From the NCBI GenBank assembly GCA_963667715.1, contig OY763926.1:3472001-3536000 (forward strand): a stretch of DNA of 64,000 nucleotides. The letters are read 5' to 3'. Shown piece by piece: positions 9,342-18,943 of this stretch (within the stretch, counting starts at the first letter, position 1; every line of letters starts with the position of its first letter). Source of the DNA: JAFGDI01 sp963667715 (GTDB lineage: Bacteria; Planctomycetota; Phycisphaerae; Sedimentisphaerales; SM23-30). The notes beneath the pieces are model-generated. The model did no database searches. It was not told the origin of the DNA and was given only the letters and a program-made list of their open reading frames with translations. The position numbers and the translations under genes were made by a program.

Positions 9342-9683
9342 ATGAAATTGGTAATAGCTTATATTCAACCAGACAAGCTAAACGATGTAAAGCAGAGCCT
9401 TTACAAGTCAAATATATTCAAAATGTCAGTTACAAATGCCTTGGGCTGCGGCCAGCAGATGGGCTACCACGAATCATACCGTGGTGTTGATGTAGAAGTT
9501 AACCTGCTGAAAAAGATCAGAATTGAAATTGCGGTTAACGATGATTTCGTAGAGCCTACTGTTAAAGCCCTGATCGAAGGTGCCCGCACTGGTGAGATCG
9601 GTGATGGTAAGATCTTTGTACTCCCTATGGAAGAATGTACCAGGATCAGAACCGGTGAAAAAGGTAGCGACGCTATCGGCTAA
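9342..9683 (+). CDS. PII nitrogen regulatory protein lacking the uridylylation tyrosine
   Basis: Small trimeric sensor of ATP/ADP and 2-oxoglutarate, 113 residues. It aligns without gaps to E. coli GlnB/GlnK: the T-loop is residues 37-55 (GQQMGYHESYRGVDVEVNL) and the B-loop is GARTGEIGDGKIFV. At position 51, where GlnD uridylylates a tyrosine, this protein has valine; Tyr46 and Arg47 are kept. The position after amt makes control of that channel the likely job, with effector binding rather than uridylylation as the switch. It is expressed from the upstream sigma-54 promoter. Confidence 0.93.
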   Translation: MKLVIAYIQPDKLNDVKQSLYKSNIFKMSVTNALGCGQQMGYHESYRGVDVEVNLLKKIRIEIAVNDDFVEPTVKALIEGARTGEIGDGKIFVLPMEECTRIRTGEKGSDAIG

Positions 9684-9704
9684 TAACCATTGAACAAACT
9701 TTAC

Positions 9705-9730
9705 GGGCCGGGGAAACATATCCCTGGCCC
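9705..9730 (+). terminator. Hairpin downstream of the PII gene
   Basis: GGGCCGGGGA and TCCCTGGCCC form a very stable 10-bp stem with one wobble, 21 bp after the PII stop. There is no U-tract, so it may protect or attenuate the transcript rather than terminate it. Confidence 0.5.
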
Positions 9731-9908
9731 AGAAGTTTGGTCAAATAAAAAGAAACTCGATAGTAATTAAGATAAATGTATATGATTAGTATGATTAAAG
9801 TAAATTCTAAATTGCTCTCAACCCTGAAGTAAATATAACAAACATAAACAAAGCAAAATAACTTTACTTTAAGAAATACTAACTCCCTTAACAAATGCAC
9901 ATCGCATC

Positions 9909-9950
9909 GCCGCAACAGTGGGCTTGTCCCTTGTTGCGGCAATTTTTTTA
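9909..9950 (+). terminator. Strong rho-independent terminator, plus strand
   Basis: GCCGCAACA and TGTTGCGGC form a 9-bp G/C-rich stem followed by a run of seven T. It lies 225 bp past the PII stop, so either that transcript has a long 3' end or a small RNA ends here. Confidence 0.85.
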
Positions 9951-9956
9951 TAGATA

Positions 9957-9985
9957 GAAAAAGCCTGGCTGCGACAACCAGGCTT
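9957..9985 (-). terminator. Rho-independent terminator of the GH2 gene
   Basis: AAGCCTGG and CCAGGCTT form an 8-bp stem. On the minus strand it ends in a T-run (the AAAAA at 9957-9961). It lies 58 bp past the GH2 stop. Confidence 0.8.
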
Positions 9986-10042
9986 CTCATTATTTTCTCA
10001 AACTAACACACTGTGTTTGAGTTGCTTATAAAAAACTACCCC

Positions 10043-11869
10043 CTACCTGTTTTCAGCCTCCTTTTTAAGCTCTGCATAATACTTCTGCATAATGTAAAAC
10101 GCCTGCTTCTTTTGACCTTTATCAGAAATAAGACCTTTACGATTCCAGCCGTCCTGAATTTTAGGAAGCAAACGTTTAGGAGATTGAAAATCTGCCAGTA
10201 TCCATGGTGAAGTACCACGTAAAAACGGGATTTTCTTTAGCATACCAACTTGATGATCGTAAAGATTGGCCTGATATTCTTCTGACCACATGGTCTTATT
10301 ATCTCCATGGAAACCATACTTAGCACCACCGCCAAATTCACTCATGATAAGTGGCTTATCATATTTCATCTTCCAGGTTATATTATCTGCCTTTTCCGGC
10401 GAGCCATCATACCAGCCAATATATTCATTAACACCAACGACATCCAGATAATCGCCAAATGGATCACTGATCATTTTTGTCGTATTATTCTCATAATGCG
10501 TCTCAAGTGCTGCAGATATCAAACGAGTATCGTCAAGCTCGCGGGCATGGGCAGCTAGTCCAGAAAGAAACTTCAATCGAGGCTCATTTACCGGTGTCTC
10601 ATTTGACATTGACCAGATAACCACAGACGCACGATTCTTATCACGAGAAACCATTTCCTCTAACTGGGCAGAAGCCAACTCATAGGTACCCTTATCCTCC
10701 CAGAGAATAGTCCAGTAAACAGGATTCTCTGACCATAACATTATCCCCATCTCATCTGCCAGACGGATAGTGTGCTCATTATGTGGATAATGTGCCAGAC
10801 GAATAAAGTTACAGTTTAGCTCTTTTGCCCAGTTCAACATCATTTCGGATTCTTCTGGAGAAACCGCCCTGCCGGTATGCAATGGTGCCTGCTCATGCAT
10901 ACATATACCGCGTAAAAACACTGACTTGCCATTCAATAATATCTCATTCCCACGAGTTTCTATAGAACGGAACCCTACTCTATCGCTAACAATATCGGTT
11001 TCACTTGCCAGCTCAATATTGTACAGAACCGGGTTCTCCGGCGACCACAATGACAGATCTATATCAAACTCAAATTCAGCAAAACCATTTTCATCAGTCT
11101 CAACAGCACACGCTGCATCTGAATTACCTATAGCAATATCAACTTTTTGCTGCTTATCGTCTCCTGCCAGCTGAACATAGCCGGCGACAGTCTTCATACT
11201 GCCTTTTTTCAGCTGTACTTTATAATCACTTATATAGGTTTCAGGCACTTCTACCAGCATTACATCACGAGTAATACCGCCAAAATTCCACCAGTCAGTA
11301 TTCAAAGTCGGTACTGCATCACGCCGACGTTTATTATCTACTTTTACAATAAGACTATTGCCCTGACTCTTAACTATATCGGTAATCTCAAACTGAAATG
11401 GAGTAAACCCACCCTCATGATGACCTAGTTTTTTACCATTTAGATAAACATATGAATCATAGTTTACCGCACCAAAGTAAACGAACAAGCGTTTACCCTT
11501 AGATAACTCATAGTCAAACCCCTTCTTATACCAGACTGTACCTTCATAGTAATAAAGCTTATCATCCTGACTATTCCAGTCCCCAGGAACATTCAACTGT
11601 GGAGAATCATCAAAACTATATTCTACTCTCTCGCTTTTATTTCTGGCATGAGCATCACGAAAGAATCCCCAGCTATCCTCCGTCCAGCGATATGAATAAA
11701 AACCAGTCTCGTACATATCGACAATATAACTCCAGTTGCCCGCTAAAGACACTGTCTGCCGACCATAGACGTTTTCCATAAATGGACTCTTAACATAGCC
11801 AGCCAAAGCCGAAGTTGAACTACACAACAATGCCAGCAACACTATTCTTTTTAATACTAACTTAAACAT
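10043..11869 (-). CDS. Secreted glycoside hydrolase family 2 enzyme (beta-glucuronidase/beta-galactosidase type)
   Basis: 608 residues with a signal peptide ending near ALA (about residue 23). Sugar-binding and Ig-like GH2 domains come first, then a TIM barrel. The acid/base is the Glu of IWSMSNETP and the nucleophile is the Glu of MSEFGGGAKYG. The compact form without extra C-terminal domains resembles beta-glucuronidases. It starts 25 bp after the GH105 fusion gene on the same strand behind a GAGGAG ribosome site, so the two form an operon. A uronidase or galactosidase acting on oligosaccharides released by the partner is the likely role; the exact sugar is not readable. Confidence 0.88.
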   Translation of the reverse strand: MFKLVLKRIVLLALLCSSTSALAGYVKSPFMENVYGRQTVSLAGNWSYIVDMYETGFYSYRWTEDSWGFFRDAHARNKSERVEYSFDDSPQLNVPGDWNSQDDKLYYYEGTVWYKKGFDYELSKGKRLFVYFGAVNYDSYVYLNGKKLGHHEGGFTPFQFEITDIVKSQGNSLIVKVDNKRRRDAVPTLNTDWWNFGGITRDVMLVEVPETYISDYKVQLKKGSMKTVAGYVQLAGDDKQQKVDIAIGNSDAACAVETDENGFAEFEFDIDLSLWSPENPVLYNIELASETDIVSDRVGFRSIETRGNEILLNGKSVFLRGICMHEQAPLHTGRAVSPEESEMMLNWAKELNCNFIRLAHYPHNEHTIRLADEMGIMLWSENPVYWTILWEDKGTYELASAQLEEMVSRDKNRASVVIWSMSNETPVNEPRLKFLSGLAAHARELDDTRLISAALETHYENNTTKMISDPFGDYLDVVGVNEYIGWYDGSPEKADNITWKMKYDKPLIMSEFGGGAKYGFHGDNKTMWSEEYQANLYDHQVGMLKKIPFLRGTSPWILADFQSPKRLLPKIQDGWNRKGLISDKGQKKQAFYIMQKYYAELKKEAENR

Positions 11870-11894
11870 ACGACTCCTCTATCAATGAATTACC

Positions 11895-14303
11895 CTAATT
11901 ATTAATGATTCCAACAATTACTGTTTCATAATCTTCATATGTATCATATCTACCCCGACACCAAAGTACCATATCTTCACATTTATGCCCTCTTGGCACA
12001 ACCGGACGAATATTGTCCACCTGTGCGTCAAAAGTCAGCTGCTCATAATCCCAGCATACACCATCATAATATCCCTTGAATATCTGATAATGCCCACCAG
12101 GCAGTCTGTTTCCCGTATATGGGTCAACATCACAGGAAATATAGATACGATCAACATTTTCCGGATCAATAGCGATTCCGCCTGCATAATGCTGCTCTCT
12201 GGCATAAATGTGAGTACCTGCAAACGCTATCTCCTCCTGTTCCCACTTGTTTTCATCGGGGTTCCATCGCCCTATACGATATCTCAGATCATTGCCAACA
12301 GCTCCGTCAACTGAGTTAATAAATGCAGCGATCGGATTACCTGATTTGTCATATTCCAAATCCCAAACCCAGCCACGACCTTCAGATACACCTGCATATA
12401 TCATAGTACCTTCAGAAGGTATCAGGGCATTGCCCTTAACATCTTCTAGCGAACGAATAAACGTTCCATCAGTTTTATAAAAACCTCCAGCTTTATAATA
12501 CATATGATATACATTATTCTCAGGAGCCTGACGCGGATGTGCATCTGTATAAATAAAGTCTATTCTGTCTATACCATTACTGGAATACTTAACGTATGGT
12601 CTGGTTCGATCATTACCGCTATGAATAAAGTCAAAAGGCTCCTGCCAGGAACTGGCATTGTCCTCAGAAATAAGGATAGTTGGGTTCCAGCCAACACAAC
12701 GAATAAAATTATATATCCTGCCATTTTCATTACTGAGCTTAACCAGATTATTATAGGTAGTAACAGCCGGAGCCTTCACAACCACTTCTTTCTGCCAGTC
12801 AATTGTTCTAAAAGAGGCAGAACCGCCAAGCTTACCGATACGATAATACCACTGCTTTTCAAGATTATGCTCAGTATAGCAGGCAAGAATAGTATTACGA
12901 TCAAGCAATAATAAAGCAGGATTATTATGATCATCTTTGCTCTGCCATGAGCTGAGAGCAAACGGCTGATAGGCAAACGGACTCTGAGCTTTTGCAACTG
13001 AATAATAATCCACTCTGCTTGTACCATGCGAATCATTTGACCCTATATAAAGGCCGTCACCATCAAATATCACCCTCTCATCATTAAACCATGTCCAGGC
13101 ACCATCCTGAGAAAGAAGCTTGATATCGTAAGGCTCTCTTAATTCAACAAAATCTTCTTTTGTAAGCCCCATTTTGTACAACTCACTTGCCGCCAGCAGA
13201 AATGCTCCATGAGTATAGTCAATAGAGTCATTGGGCCTGACATTCGCCGGAGCACCCGCAACCAACTGAGCATAACCAAGCCTGCCCTGACTATTAATAC
13301 ATTCCAGCAGTCCCTGCCAGGCTTTTAGAGCAACTGGCAGATATGTCTTTTTATCCAGATAACCCCTGTTGATTCCGCCAAGCAAACCGAAACAGTAGAA
13401 ACTTGTCCCACTTGTCTCTTTCATAGGCTTCCAATCAGGATCATTTATTGAAGAACGCCACAAACCATCTTCCTGTTGATATTTTACAATAGTATCTGTC
13501 ATCTTAGAAAACAGATCGAGATACTTCCTCTTTTGAGGATCATCATCAGGAATATAATCCATTGTTCGAATAAGCCCTGCATATACCCAGCCATTTCCAC
13601 GACTCCAGAAAACCGGCTTACCATTTGGCGTTTTTTTACCAAAATACGTCTGATCTCTCGAAAACAGACCTTCTTTTTCATTATACAGAAAATCTACAGT
13701 ATCCCAATACAACCCATGAAGAAGTTCAAGATAATTCTGATCTCCTGTTGCTGCATACATACGGCTCAAAACCGGCGGAGCCATATACAGCGAATCACAC
13801 CACCACCATAAATGACGACCTGTAAATGACGCTTCCTGCCCTTTCCACGGCACCCATCCCATTTCATTACGATTGAGATTCTGCTTGCCAAAGTAGTCTT
13901 CCAGTGCCCTACTAATATCAGCTATCATATGAGACTTTTTATCTTTAAGATAAATATCCAGAAAAGTCTGGGCCGTACATATATCGTCAGCAAAGAACTG
14001 CCTGCCGGAAAGCTTCCATTTCGCCCGTTCACACCAATCAAAAGCTGCATGATAAAAGTCCTCATCACCTGTTGCACTATAGGCAGCATACACCCCACTA
14101 TAAAATGTACCAACCTTCCAATCTGTTACAACTTTATCACCAAAAGCTTCTTCCTGAAAAGCCACTACCCGCTTCATAACATCCTTAACATTTTCACGCT
14201 GACACAATAATTCCTGGCAGGTATTAAGCGGCTCTGCAACAGCAATTACAGGTAGTACAAACACTAAAAACACAAAATAGATGAAAACAGAATTCAATTT
14301 CAT
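11895..14303 (-). CDS. Secreted GH105 unsaturated-uronyl hydrolase fused to a BNR_4 (ulvan-lyase-like) domain
   Basis: 802 residues with a signal peptide ending near AVA (about 23). Residues 30-370 are a GH105 (YteR/YesR) alpha/alpha barrel: WWWCDSLYMAPPVLSRMY holds the catalytic Asp, and SRGNGWVYAGL and TSGTSFYCFGLLGGI follow. Residues 390-800 are a BNR_4 propeller with DDHNNPALLLLD, NIRPVVP and the terminal LWCRGRYDTYEDYETVIVG. His459 and His479 are spaced 20 residues apart, as I recall for the catalytic histidines of PL25 ulvan lyase; TTYNN (Tyr517) and Arg535 follow. If active, one protein would both cleave a uronic-acid polysaccharide and remove the unsaturated end sugar. First gene of an operon with the GH2 enzyme. 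Confidence 0.85.
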   Translation of the reverse strand: MKLNSVFIYFVFLVFVLPVIAVAEPLNTCQELLCQRENVKDVMKRVVAFQEEAFGDKVVTDWKVGTFYSGVYAAYSATGDEDFYHAAFDWCERAKWKLSGRQFFADDICTAQTFLDIYLKDKKSHMIADISRALEDYFGKQNLNRNEMGWVPWKGQEASFTGRHLWWWCDSLYMAPPVLSRMYAATGDQNYLELLHGLYWDTVDFLYNEKEGLFSRDQTYFGKKTPNGKPVFWSRGNGWVYAGLIRTMDYIPDDDPQKRKYLDLFSKMTDTIVKYQQEDGLWRSSINDPDWKPMKETSGTSFYCFGLLGGINRGYLDKKTYLPVALKAWQGLLECINSQGRLGYAQLVAGAPANVRPNDSIDYTHGAFLLAASELYKMGLTKEDFVELREPYDIKLLSQDGAWTWFNDERVIFDGDGLYIGSNDSHGTSRVDYYSVAKAQSPFAYQPFALSSWQSKDDHNNPALLLLDRNTILACYTEHNLEKQWYYRIGKLGGSASFRTIDWQKEVVVKAPAVTTYNNLVKLSNENGRIYNFIRCVGWNPTILISEDNASSWQEPFDFIHSGNDRTRPYVKYSSNGIDRIDFIYTDAHPRQAPENNVYHMYYKAGGFYKTDGTFIRSLEDVKGNALIPSEGTMIYAGVSEGRGWVWDLEYDKSGNPIAAFINSVDGAVGNDLRYRIGRWNPDENKWEQEEIAFAGTHIYAREQHYAGGIAIDPENVDRIYISCDVDPYTGNRLPGGHYQIFKGYYDGVCWDYEQLTFDAQVDNIRPVVPRGHKCEDMVLWCRGRYDTYEDYETVIVGIINN

Positions 14304-14607
14304 TTCTTTTCCTTGTAAACTAATTCTGGCAAGGTTAACAATAGGGCCATATACAATAGAGCATCAGATAACCACTTTTGGCATAAATTCAACTATATAT
14401 TCTTATGCTAAAAAAACAAGAAACTTAAATTCCACTTATGAAACTACCTATGTTTTTACACTGTTTACAGGAAAAAACAATAAAAAAAATTCACACTCTA
14501 TCTCACACTCAAAATAAAAAGCAACAAACACACACCAATAACACTTCAAAAATAACCAGTTTCCGTTGCTGTACAGACCAATCTCTGCACAGCAACAAAA
14601 ACAAATA
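14304..14607. other. Intergenic region upstream of the GH105 operon
   Basis: Strongly A-rich, with short frames only and no credible gene. It contains the presumed promoter of the GH105 operon (not identified) and a hairpin at 14565-14596. Confidence 0.5.
14565..14596 (-). terminator. Hairpin downstream of the TPR gene
   Basis: GTTGCTGT and ACAGCAAC form an 8-bp stem with a 16-nt loop, 12 bp after the TPR stop. There is no clear T-tract on the minus strand, so termination is only likely. Confidence 0.4.
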
Positions 14608-15195
14608 TTATATATTCTTTAGCTCTTTAATATCGGCAAGCTTTGCCTTGGCATGAAAATTACCAGATTCTATTTTAAGGGCCTTCTGATAACTATCCTG
14701 GGCATTATCATAATCTTCCTGCACAAAAAATACAGAGCCAAGATTGAAGTAAGCTTCGTCAGCCGTACTTTCATTAACGGCTATAGCCTGCTCAAATCGA
14801 CTGCGAGCCTCATCAAAACGTGACATCTGGAACAATGCCGTACCTAAAATCACAAGATTATCCTGGCCGCAATCGATATCAACTGCCTTTTGATACCACT
14901 CAACAGCCTTGGCATGATCACCTTTTTCTCGATAAAAATTGCCGTACCTGCTGCAAATAACAGATTCCAGCTTTTTATCACCCTGAGCAAGCTGCCAGGC
15001 TTTATCTATTGCCGCTTGCGCTTCGTCAAAACGACAAAACTCGATCATTATATCTGCCATAAGCGACCAGCAGCGAATATCAGGCTCAAAATTTGCCTGA
15101 AAAAGTCTCAGATAGCTCAACGCACATGCTATCTTGTCTGTCTCATAAGCCTTAACGATCTTTTCCCATAGTATGTCTTCTTTAGTCTTCTTCAA
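14608..15195 (-). CDS. Small tetratricopeptide-repeat protein
   Basis: 195 residues with no signal peptide or membrane segment. About four to five TPR units are visible, with the pattern A-x3-Y/F-x-A-L; clear ones are GDHAKAVEWYQKAVDI, SRFDEARSRFEQAIAV and EDYDNAQDSYQKALKI. Such proteins are scaffolds for protein contacts; no partner can be named. It is transcribed away from addB, the two starts being 185 bp apart. Confidence 0.8.
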   Translation of the reverse strand: MKKTKEDILWEKIVKAYETDKIACALSYLRLFQANFEPDIRCWSLMADIMIEFCRFDEAQAAIDKAWQLAQGDKKLESVICSRYGNFYREKGDHAKAVEWYQKAVDIDCGQDNLVILGTALFQMSRFDEARSRFEQAIAVNESTADEAYFNLGSVFFVQEDYDNAQDSYQKALKIESGNFHAKAKLADIKELKNI

Positions 15196-15380
15196 TTATA
15201 ACCCCTTACAAAAACATAAGTTCAATTATTATCATCAATCTACATCACGGTTTCCAGAATGCTTTTTATTAGAACACCGAAAAGATTATCTTACTGGCAA
15301 AAAGAATATAATTCAATTATAATGCAACCGTGATACGATTTAAACGCTAGTGGACAAGGAACTTAACGAGCAAAACTAAT

Positions 15381-18300
15381 ATGGCAGTCAGATTTATTAT
15401 CGGCAGATCAGGCAGCGGGAAAAGTCATTATTGTATTGATAATGCATGTACAGAACTGGCAAAAACAGATTTTGACAGACGGCTAATATTCCTCACACCT
15501 GAACAAGCAACATTCCAGGTTGAACAGGCTATCTTAAAAGATGGAAGAATCAACGGATACAATAATCTGGAAGTCACCAGTTTTATTCGCCTTGCCAAAA
15601 AAGCGTCCAGCAATATGCCGGTAAATTCCTTGAGTCCTCTAAGCAAGACCGGCCGACGTCTGCTGCTATTTAGAATGTTAAACGAGCTAAAAGACGATCT
15701 GAAAATATTTGCAAGTGAAATAACACCCGGTTTTTGCGACCAGGTCAGTCAGATACTCTCTGAAATGCACCGGTACGACAAGTCTCCCTCTGACCTATTA
15801 GACCAATACGATAAATTACTGGAGGAAAACTCAAACTCTAACGGGCCACTCGCTGCCAAACTACATGATCTGGCGGTTATCCAACGCTACTGGCAGGAAA
15901 AAGTACAAGGTAAATACCTCGACCCGGATAAATACCTGGACTATCTGGCTGAATATTTCCAGGAACATCAGCTATCACCAAATACTATTATATGGATAGA
16001 CGGCTTTGCAGGATTCACCCCACAACAGTTCAAGCTAATGAAAATATTCATGGAGCAGGCCGGACTATGTAATGTGTGCCTGAACCTTGACCCTGATTCA
16101 GAACAGTTCAGCTGTGCAGGCAACCCAGACTATAAACTGGAAGAAACCAACATTTTCCACCCTACTCTGGACACTTACCAGCGATTAACGGCTGTTTGCC
16201 TTAATAATGGCATAAAAATAGAAGAGCCAATTGTTCTTCCTGAATCTGCCGCTATGCCCAGATTTTCACCAGGCAAAACCCTTGCAAATATCGAAAAGTA
16301 CATTTTCAGCGACACTAAGCCAGCTGCACCCGCAAATGACACCGAAACAGCTCTTGAAATAGTTCACGCCTCAAACCAACGTGAAGAGATCAGTGCCGCT
16401 GCCAGGAAAATATTGCAGCTCTGTCGCGAAAAGCAATATCGCCTTAGCGAAATAGCGATAATAGTGCGAGACCTTGACGGCAACGAAGAATTGCTCGCCT
16501 CAATACTAGAGGAGCATAATATCCCATATTTTATGGATAATCGACGGGACGTAAGGCATCACCCATTGATCGAACTGGTACAATCTGTTTTTGAAATGCT
16601 TACAGATAATTTCCGTATTGATGCAATTTTTGATTATCTTAAGACCGACCTGTGCCCAATAACCAGAAGTCAGGCCGATGCCCTTGAAAATTACTGTATC
16701 ACTACAGGTGTTTTTGGCAGTCAATGGCTCAATCAGGAACCGTGGAATTATTCAACACGAGAATTCCCTTCCTCTCTCAAACAGTGTAAATACCAAACAA
16801 CAGTCAGTGAGATCGACGAGTTAAGACGTAAAGCCATCGCCCCGCTGCTCGCTATGAAAAATGCCATTAGCTCGGCTGGTAAAACACCAGGTGTAAAGAT
16901 CATTACCCGCGAACTGATGCACCTTATAATCGAACTGGAAGTAGCTCAAAAGCTTCAACAATGGCAAAACAATGCTATAGAAAACGGTAATCTCGAAGAT
17001 CAGGAAATACACAGCCAGGTATATAGCGACTTTATCGACATACTTAATGAACTGGTAGCTGCGTTAGATGATTTCCCGGTTTCGCTTAACGAATACACCG
17101 AAATACTCTTCTCTGCCATAAAAGAAATGTCGCTCAGGCTGGTTCCTCCTTCTCTTGACCAGGTAGTAGTCGGAACCATAGAAAGATCCAGACAGCCAGC
17201 AATAAAAGCAGCCTTTATCCTTGGAATGAATGATGGTAATTTCCCAAGATACAATGCTTCAACTGCTATCTTAACCGATCGTCAGCGTGAAATACTCTGC
17301 GATAACGATTTCGAAGTTGCCCCACCAGCTGGCGTGAAGCTTTTACACGAAAAGTACCTGGCATACATCGCATTCACCCGCTCAAGTGAATACCTATGGG
17401 TAAGTTTCTCTTCTGGCGACCAGAACGACAAGGCACTAAATGAATCGCCCTTTATACGCGACCTACAAAAGTCATGTGGTAAACAAATAATAACCAGAAT
17501 ATACGATAGTAGAAGCTCTGCCGATCATAATCGAATAACCAACAATGAGCAGCTTGCCCGAGAACTTACAGCTGCCCTTGCAGACGCTCGCGACACAAAT
17601 CAGATAGATCCAATATGGCAAAGTCTATACCATAAATTCAAAGATACAGCTTTACCGGAAATAACGTTAGCAGGCCTTTCTGCTGAGAATAAAGCTTCTT
17701 TACAAAAAGAACTGGCTGAGAAACTGACAGGCTCCGGTAAAATATCTTCAAGCATATCCAGACTGGAAGAATATGCAAAATGTCCGTTTAAATATTTTAG
17801 CAACTATATGCTGAGATTATATGAACGAGAACCATTCGCACTAGAAGCAGTCGATCTGGGCAATTACTACCATGAGATACTCTGTGAAATGTTCAGAATG
17901 CTAAAAGCCCAGAACAGTAACTGGCACAACCTTGATGAAGCTGAGATACCTGAATTAGTTGAAAGAGCCTCTTCTATTGTTTGCGAAACAAATCAGGAGA
18001 TTAAAAAACTACTGGAAAAGAACTCCAGAAACAATTTCATATTTGCCCGAGCAAGAAAAGATCTGGTCAAAATAGCTGTCACCATAACACAATCTGCAAA
18101 AGTCAGTGATTTCAGACAAACAGAAGCTGAAGTTGTTTTCGGGTCAAAAAATCAGGATATTCCTGGCCTTTTAGTTAACCTGTCAAAAAACCTCACGCTG
18201 GAATTGAACGGCAAGATAGACCGTATTGACACTATGGTCAAAGACGGTAAAAAATCAGTCGCTGTTTACGATTACAAACTAAGCGATAGAGAGTTTGACT

Positions 18301-18881
18301 GGGTAAAATTCTATTATGGGATTGAACTACAGCTGGCATGCTACCTGCTAATAGCTGCTGAATACTTTTCAAAAGAAAAAATGATACCTGCTGGCATGTT
18401 CTTTATGAAAACCACACCTGAGCAGCAAAAAGACAGTGAATCAGAGATTCCTGACAGCGTTTTGGATGGTCAGCTTAATGAAAACGAACCATTAGCTGCC
18501 AGCGGAGTTAAAGCCAATGGGATATTTGATGCCAGTTATGCTAAAAATCTGGAGAACTCGTTAAAGCAGTATTCCTGTTACTACAAGGGTCTGCGTATGA
18601 GTGCTAAAGGCGAAATAAATGGCAGCTCACCAACCACTGACGAAGCATTAAACAGTGTTTTGGCCTATTCTAAACATATTTTAGCCACTCTCGCTCTGGA
18701 AATGTCAGATGGTAATATAAACATTACCCCATTCAGGCTCAAAAACAATACCCCATGTCAAATGTGCCCATACGACCCGGTATGCCAATTCGACAAGGCA
18801 TTAAATAGTTTCAAAGAGATACCTGATATCCCAACCGGGGAAGTTCAAAGACTTATAATCAACAAAATAGAAAAAGAATAA
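15381..18881 (+). CDS. addB: AddB-type helicase-nuclease subunit (double-strand break repair)
   Basis: 1166 residues, the length of Firmicutes-type AddB, which with AddA resects broken DNA ends for recombination. Walker A is GRSGSGKS at residues 8-15. A helicase-like core follows. The C-terminal PD-(D/E)XK nuclease has GKIDRID, VYDYK and ELQLACYLL. The iron-sulfur cluster cysteines are all present: Cys801 (KCPFKYF) and Cys1126-x2-Cys1129-x5-Cys1135. The usual partner addA is not next to it; the following gene (fliN-like) is on the other strand. Confidence 0.92.
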   Translation: MAVRFIIGRSGSGKSHYCIDNACTELAKTDFDRRLIFLTPEQATFQVEQAILKDGRINGYNNLEVTSFIRLAKKASSNMPVNSLSPLSKTGRRLLLFRMLNELKDDLKIFASEITPGFCDQVSQILSEMHRYDKSPSDLLDQYDKLLEENSNSNGPLAAKLHDLAVIQRYWQEKVQGKYLDPDKYLDYLAEYFQEHQLSPNTIIWIDGFAGFTPQQFKLMKIFMEQAGLCNVCLNLDPDSEQFSCAGNPDYKLEETNIFHPTLDTYQRLTAVCLNNGIKIEEPIVLPESAAMPRFSPGKTLANIEKYIFSDTKPAAPANDTETALEIVHASNQREEISAAARKILQLCREKQYRLSEIAIIVRDLDGNEELLASILEEHNIPYFMDNRRDVRHHPLIELVQSVFEMLTDNFRIDAIFDYLKTDLCPITRSQADALENYCITTGVFGSQWLNQEPWNYSTREFPSSLKQCKYQTTVSEIDELRRKAIAPLLAMKNAISSAGKTPGVKIITRELMHLIIELEVAQKLQQWQNNAIENGNLEDQEIHSQVYSDFIDILNELVAALDDFPVSLNEYTEILFSAIKEMSLRLVPPSLDQVVVGTIERSRQPAIKAAFILGMNDGNFPRYNASTAILTDRQREILCDNDFEVAPPAGVKLLHEKYLAYIAFTRSSEYLWVSFSSGDQNDKALNESPFIRDLQKSCGKQIITRIYDSRSSADHNRITNNEQLARELTAALADARDTNQIDPIWQSLYHKFKDTALPEITLAGLSAENKASLQKELAEKLTGSGKISSSISRLEEYAKCPFKYFSNYMLRLYEREPFALEAVDLGNYYHEILCEMFRMLKAQNSNWHNLDEAEIPELVERASSIVCETNQEIKKLLEKNSRNNFIFARARKDLVKIAVTITQSAKVSDFRQTEAEVVFGSKNQDIPGLLVNLSKNLTLELNGKIDRIDTMVKDGKKSVAVYDYKLSDREFDWVKFYYGIELQLACYLLIAAEYFSKEKMIPAGMFFMKTTPEQQKDSESEIPDSVLDGQLNENEPLAASGVKANGIFDASYAKNLENSLKQYSCYYKGLRMSAKGEINGSSPTTDEALNSVLAYSKHILATLALEMSDGNINITPFRLKNNTPCQMCPYDPVCQFDKALNSFKEIPDIPTGEVQRLIINKIEKE

Positions 18882-18943
18882 TAATTTATATATACTTTTT
18901 TTTGATAAGATCGCAGGAAGCTGTTATAAAGCAATAAGTTTAA

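Larger units (their letters stand above)
9731..10042. other. Intergenic region with two terminators
   Basis: No gene is visible. The region is A/T-rich up to 9905 and ends in two back-to-back hairpins, one for each strand, which separate the amt operon from the convergent GH2 operon. Confidence 0.6.
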
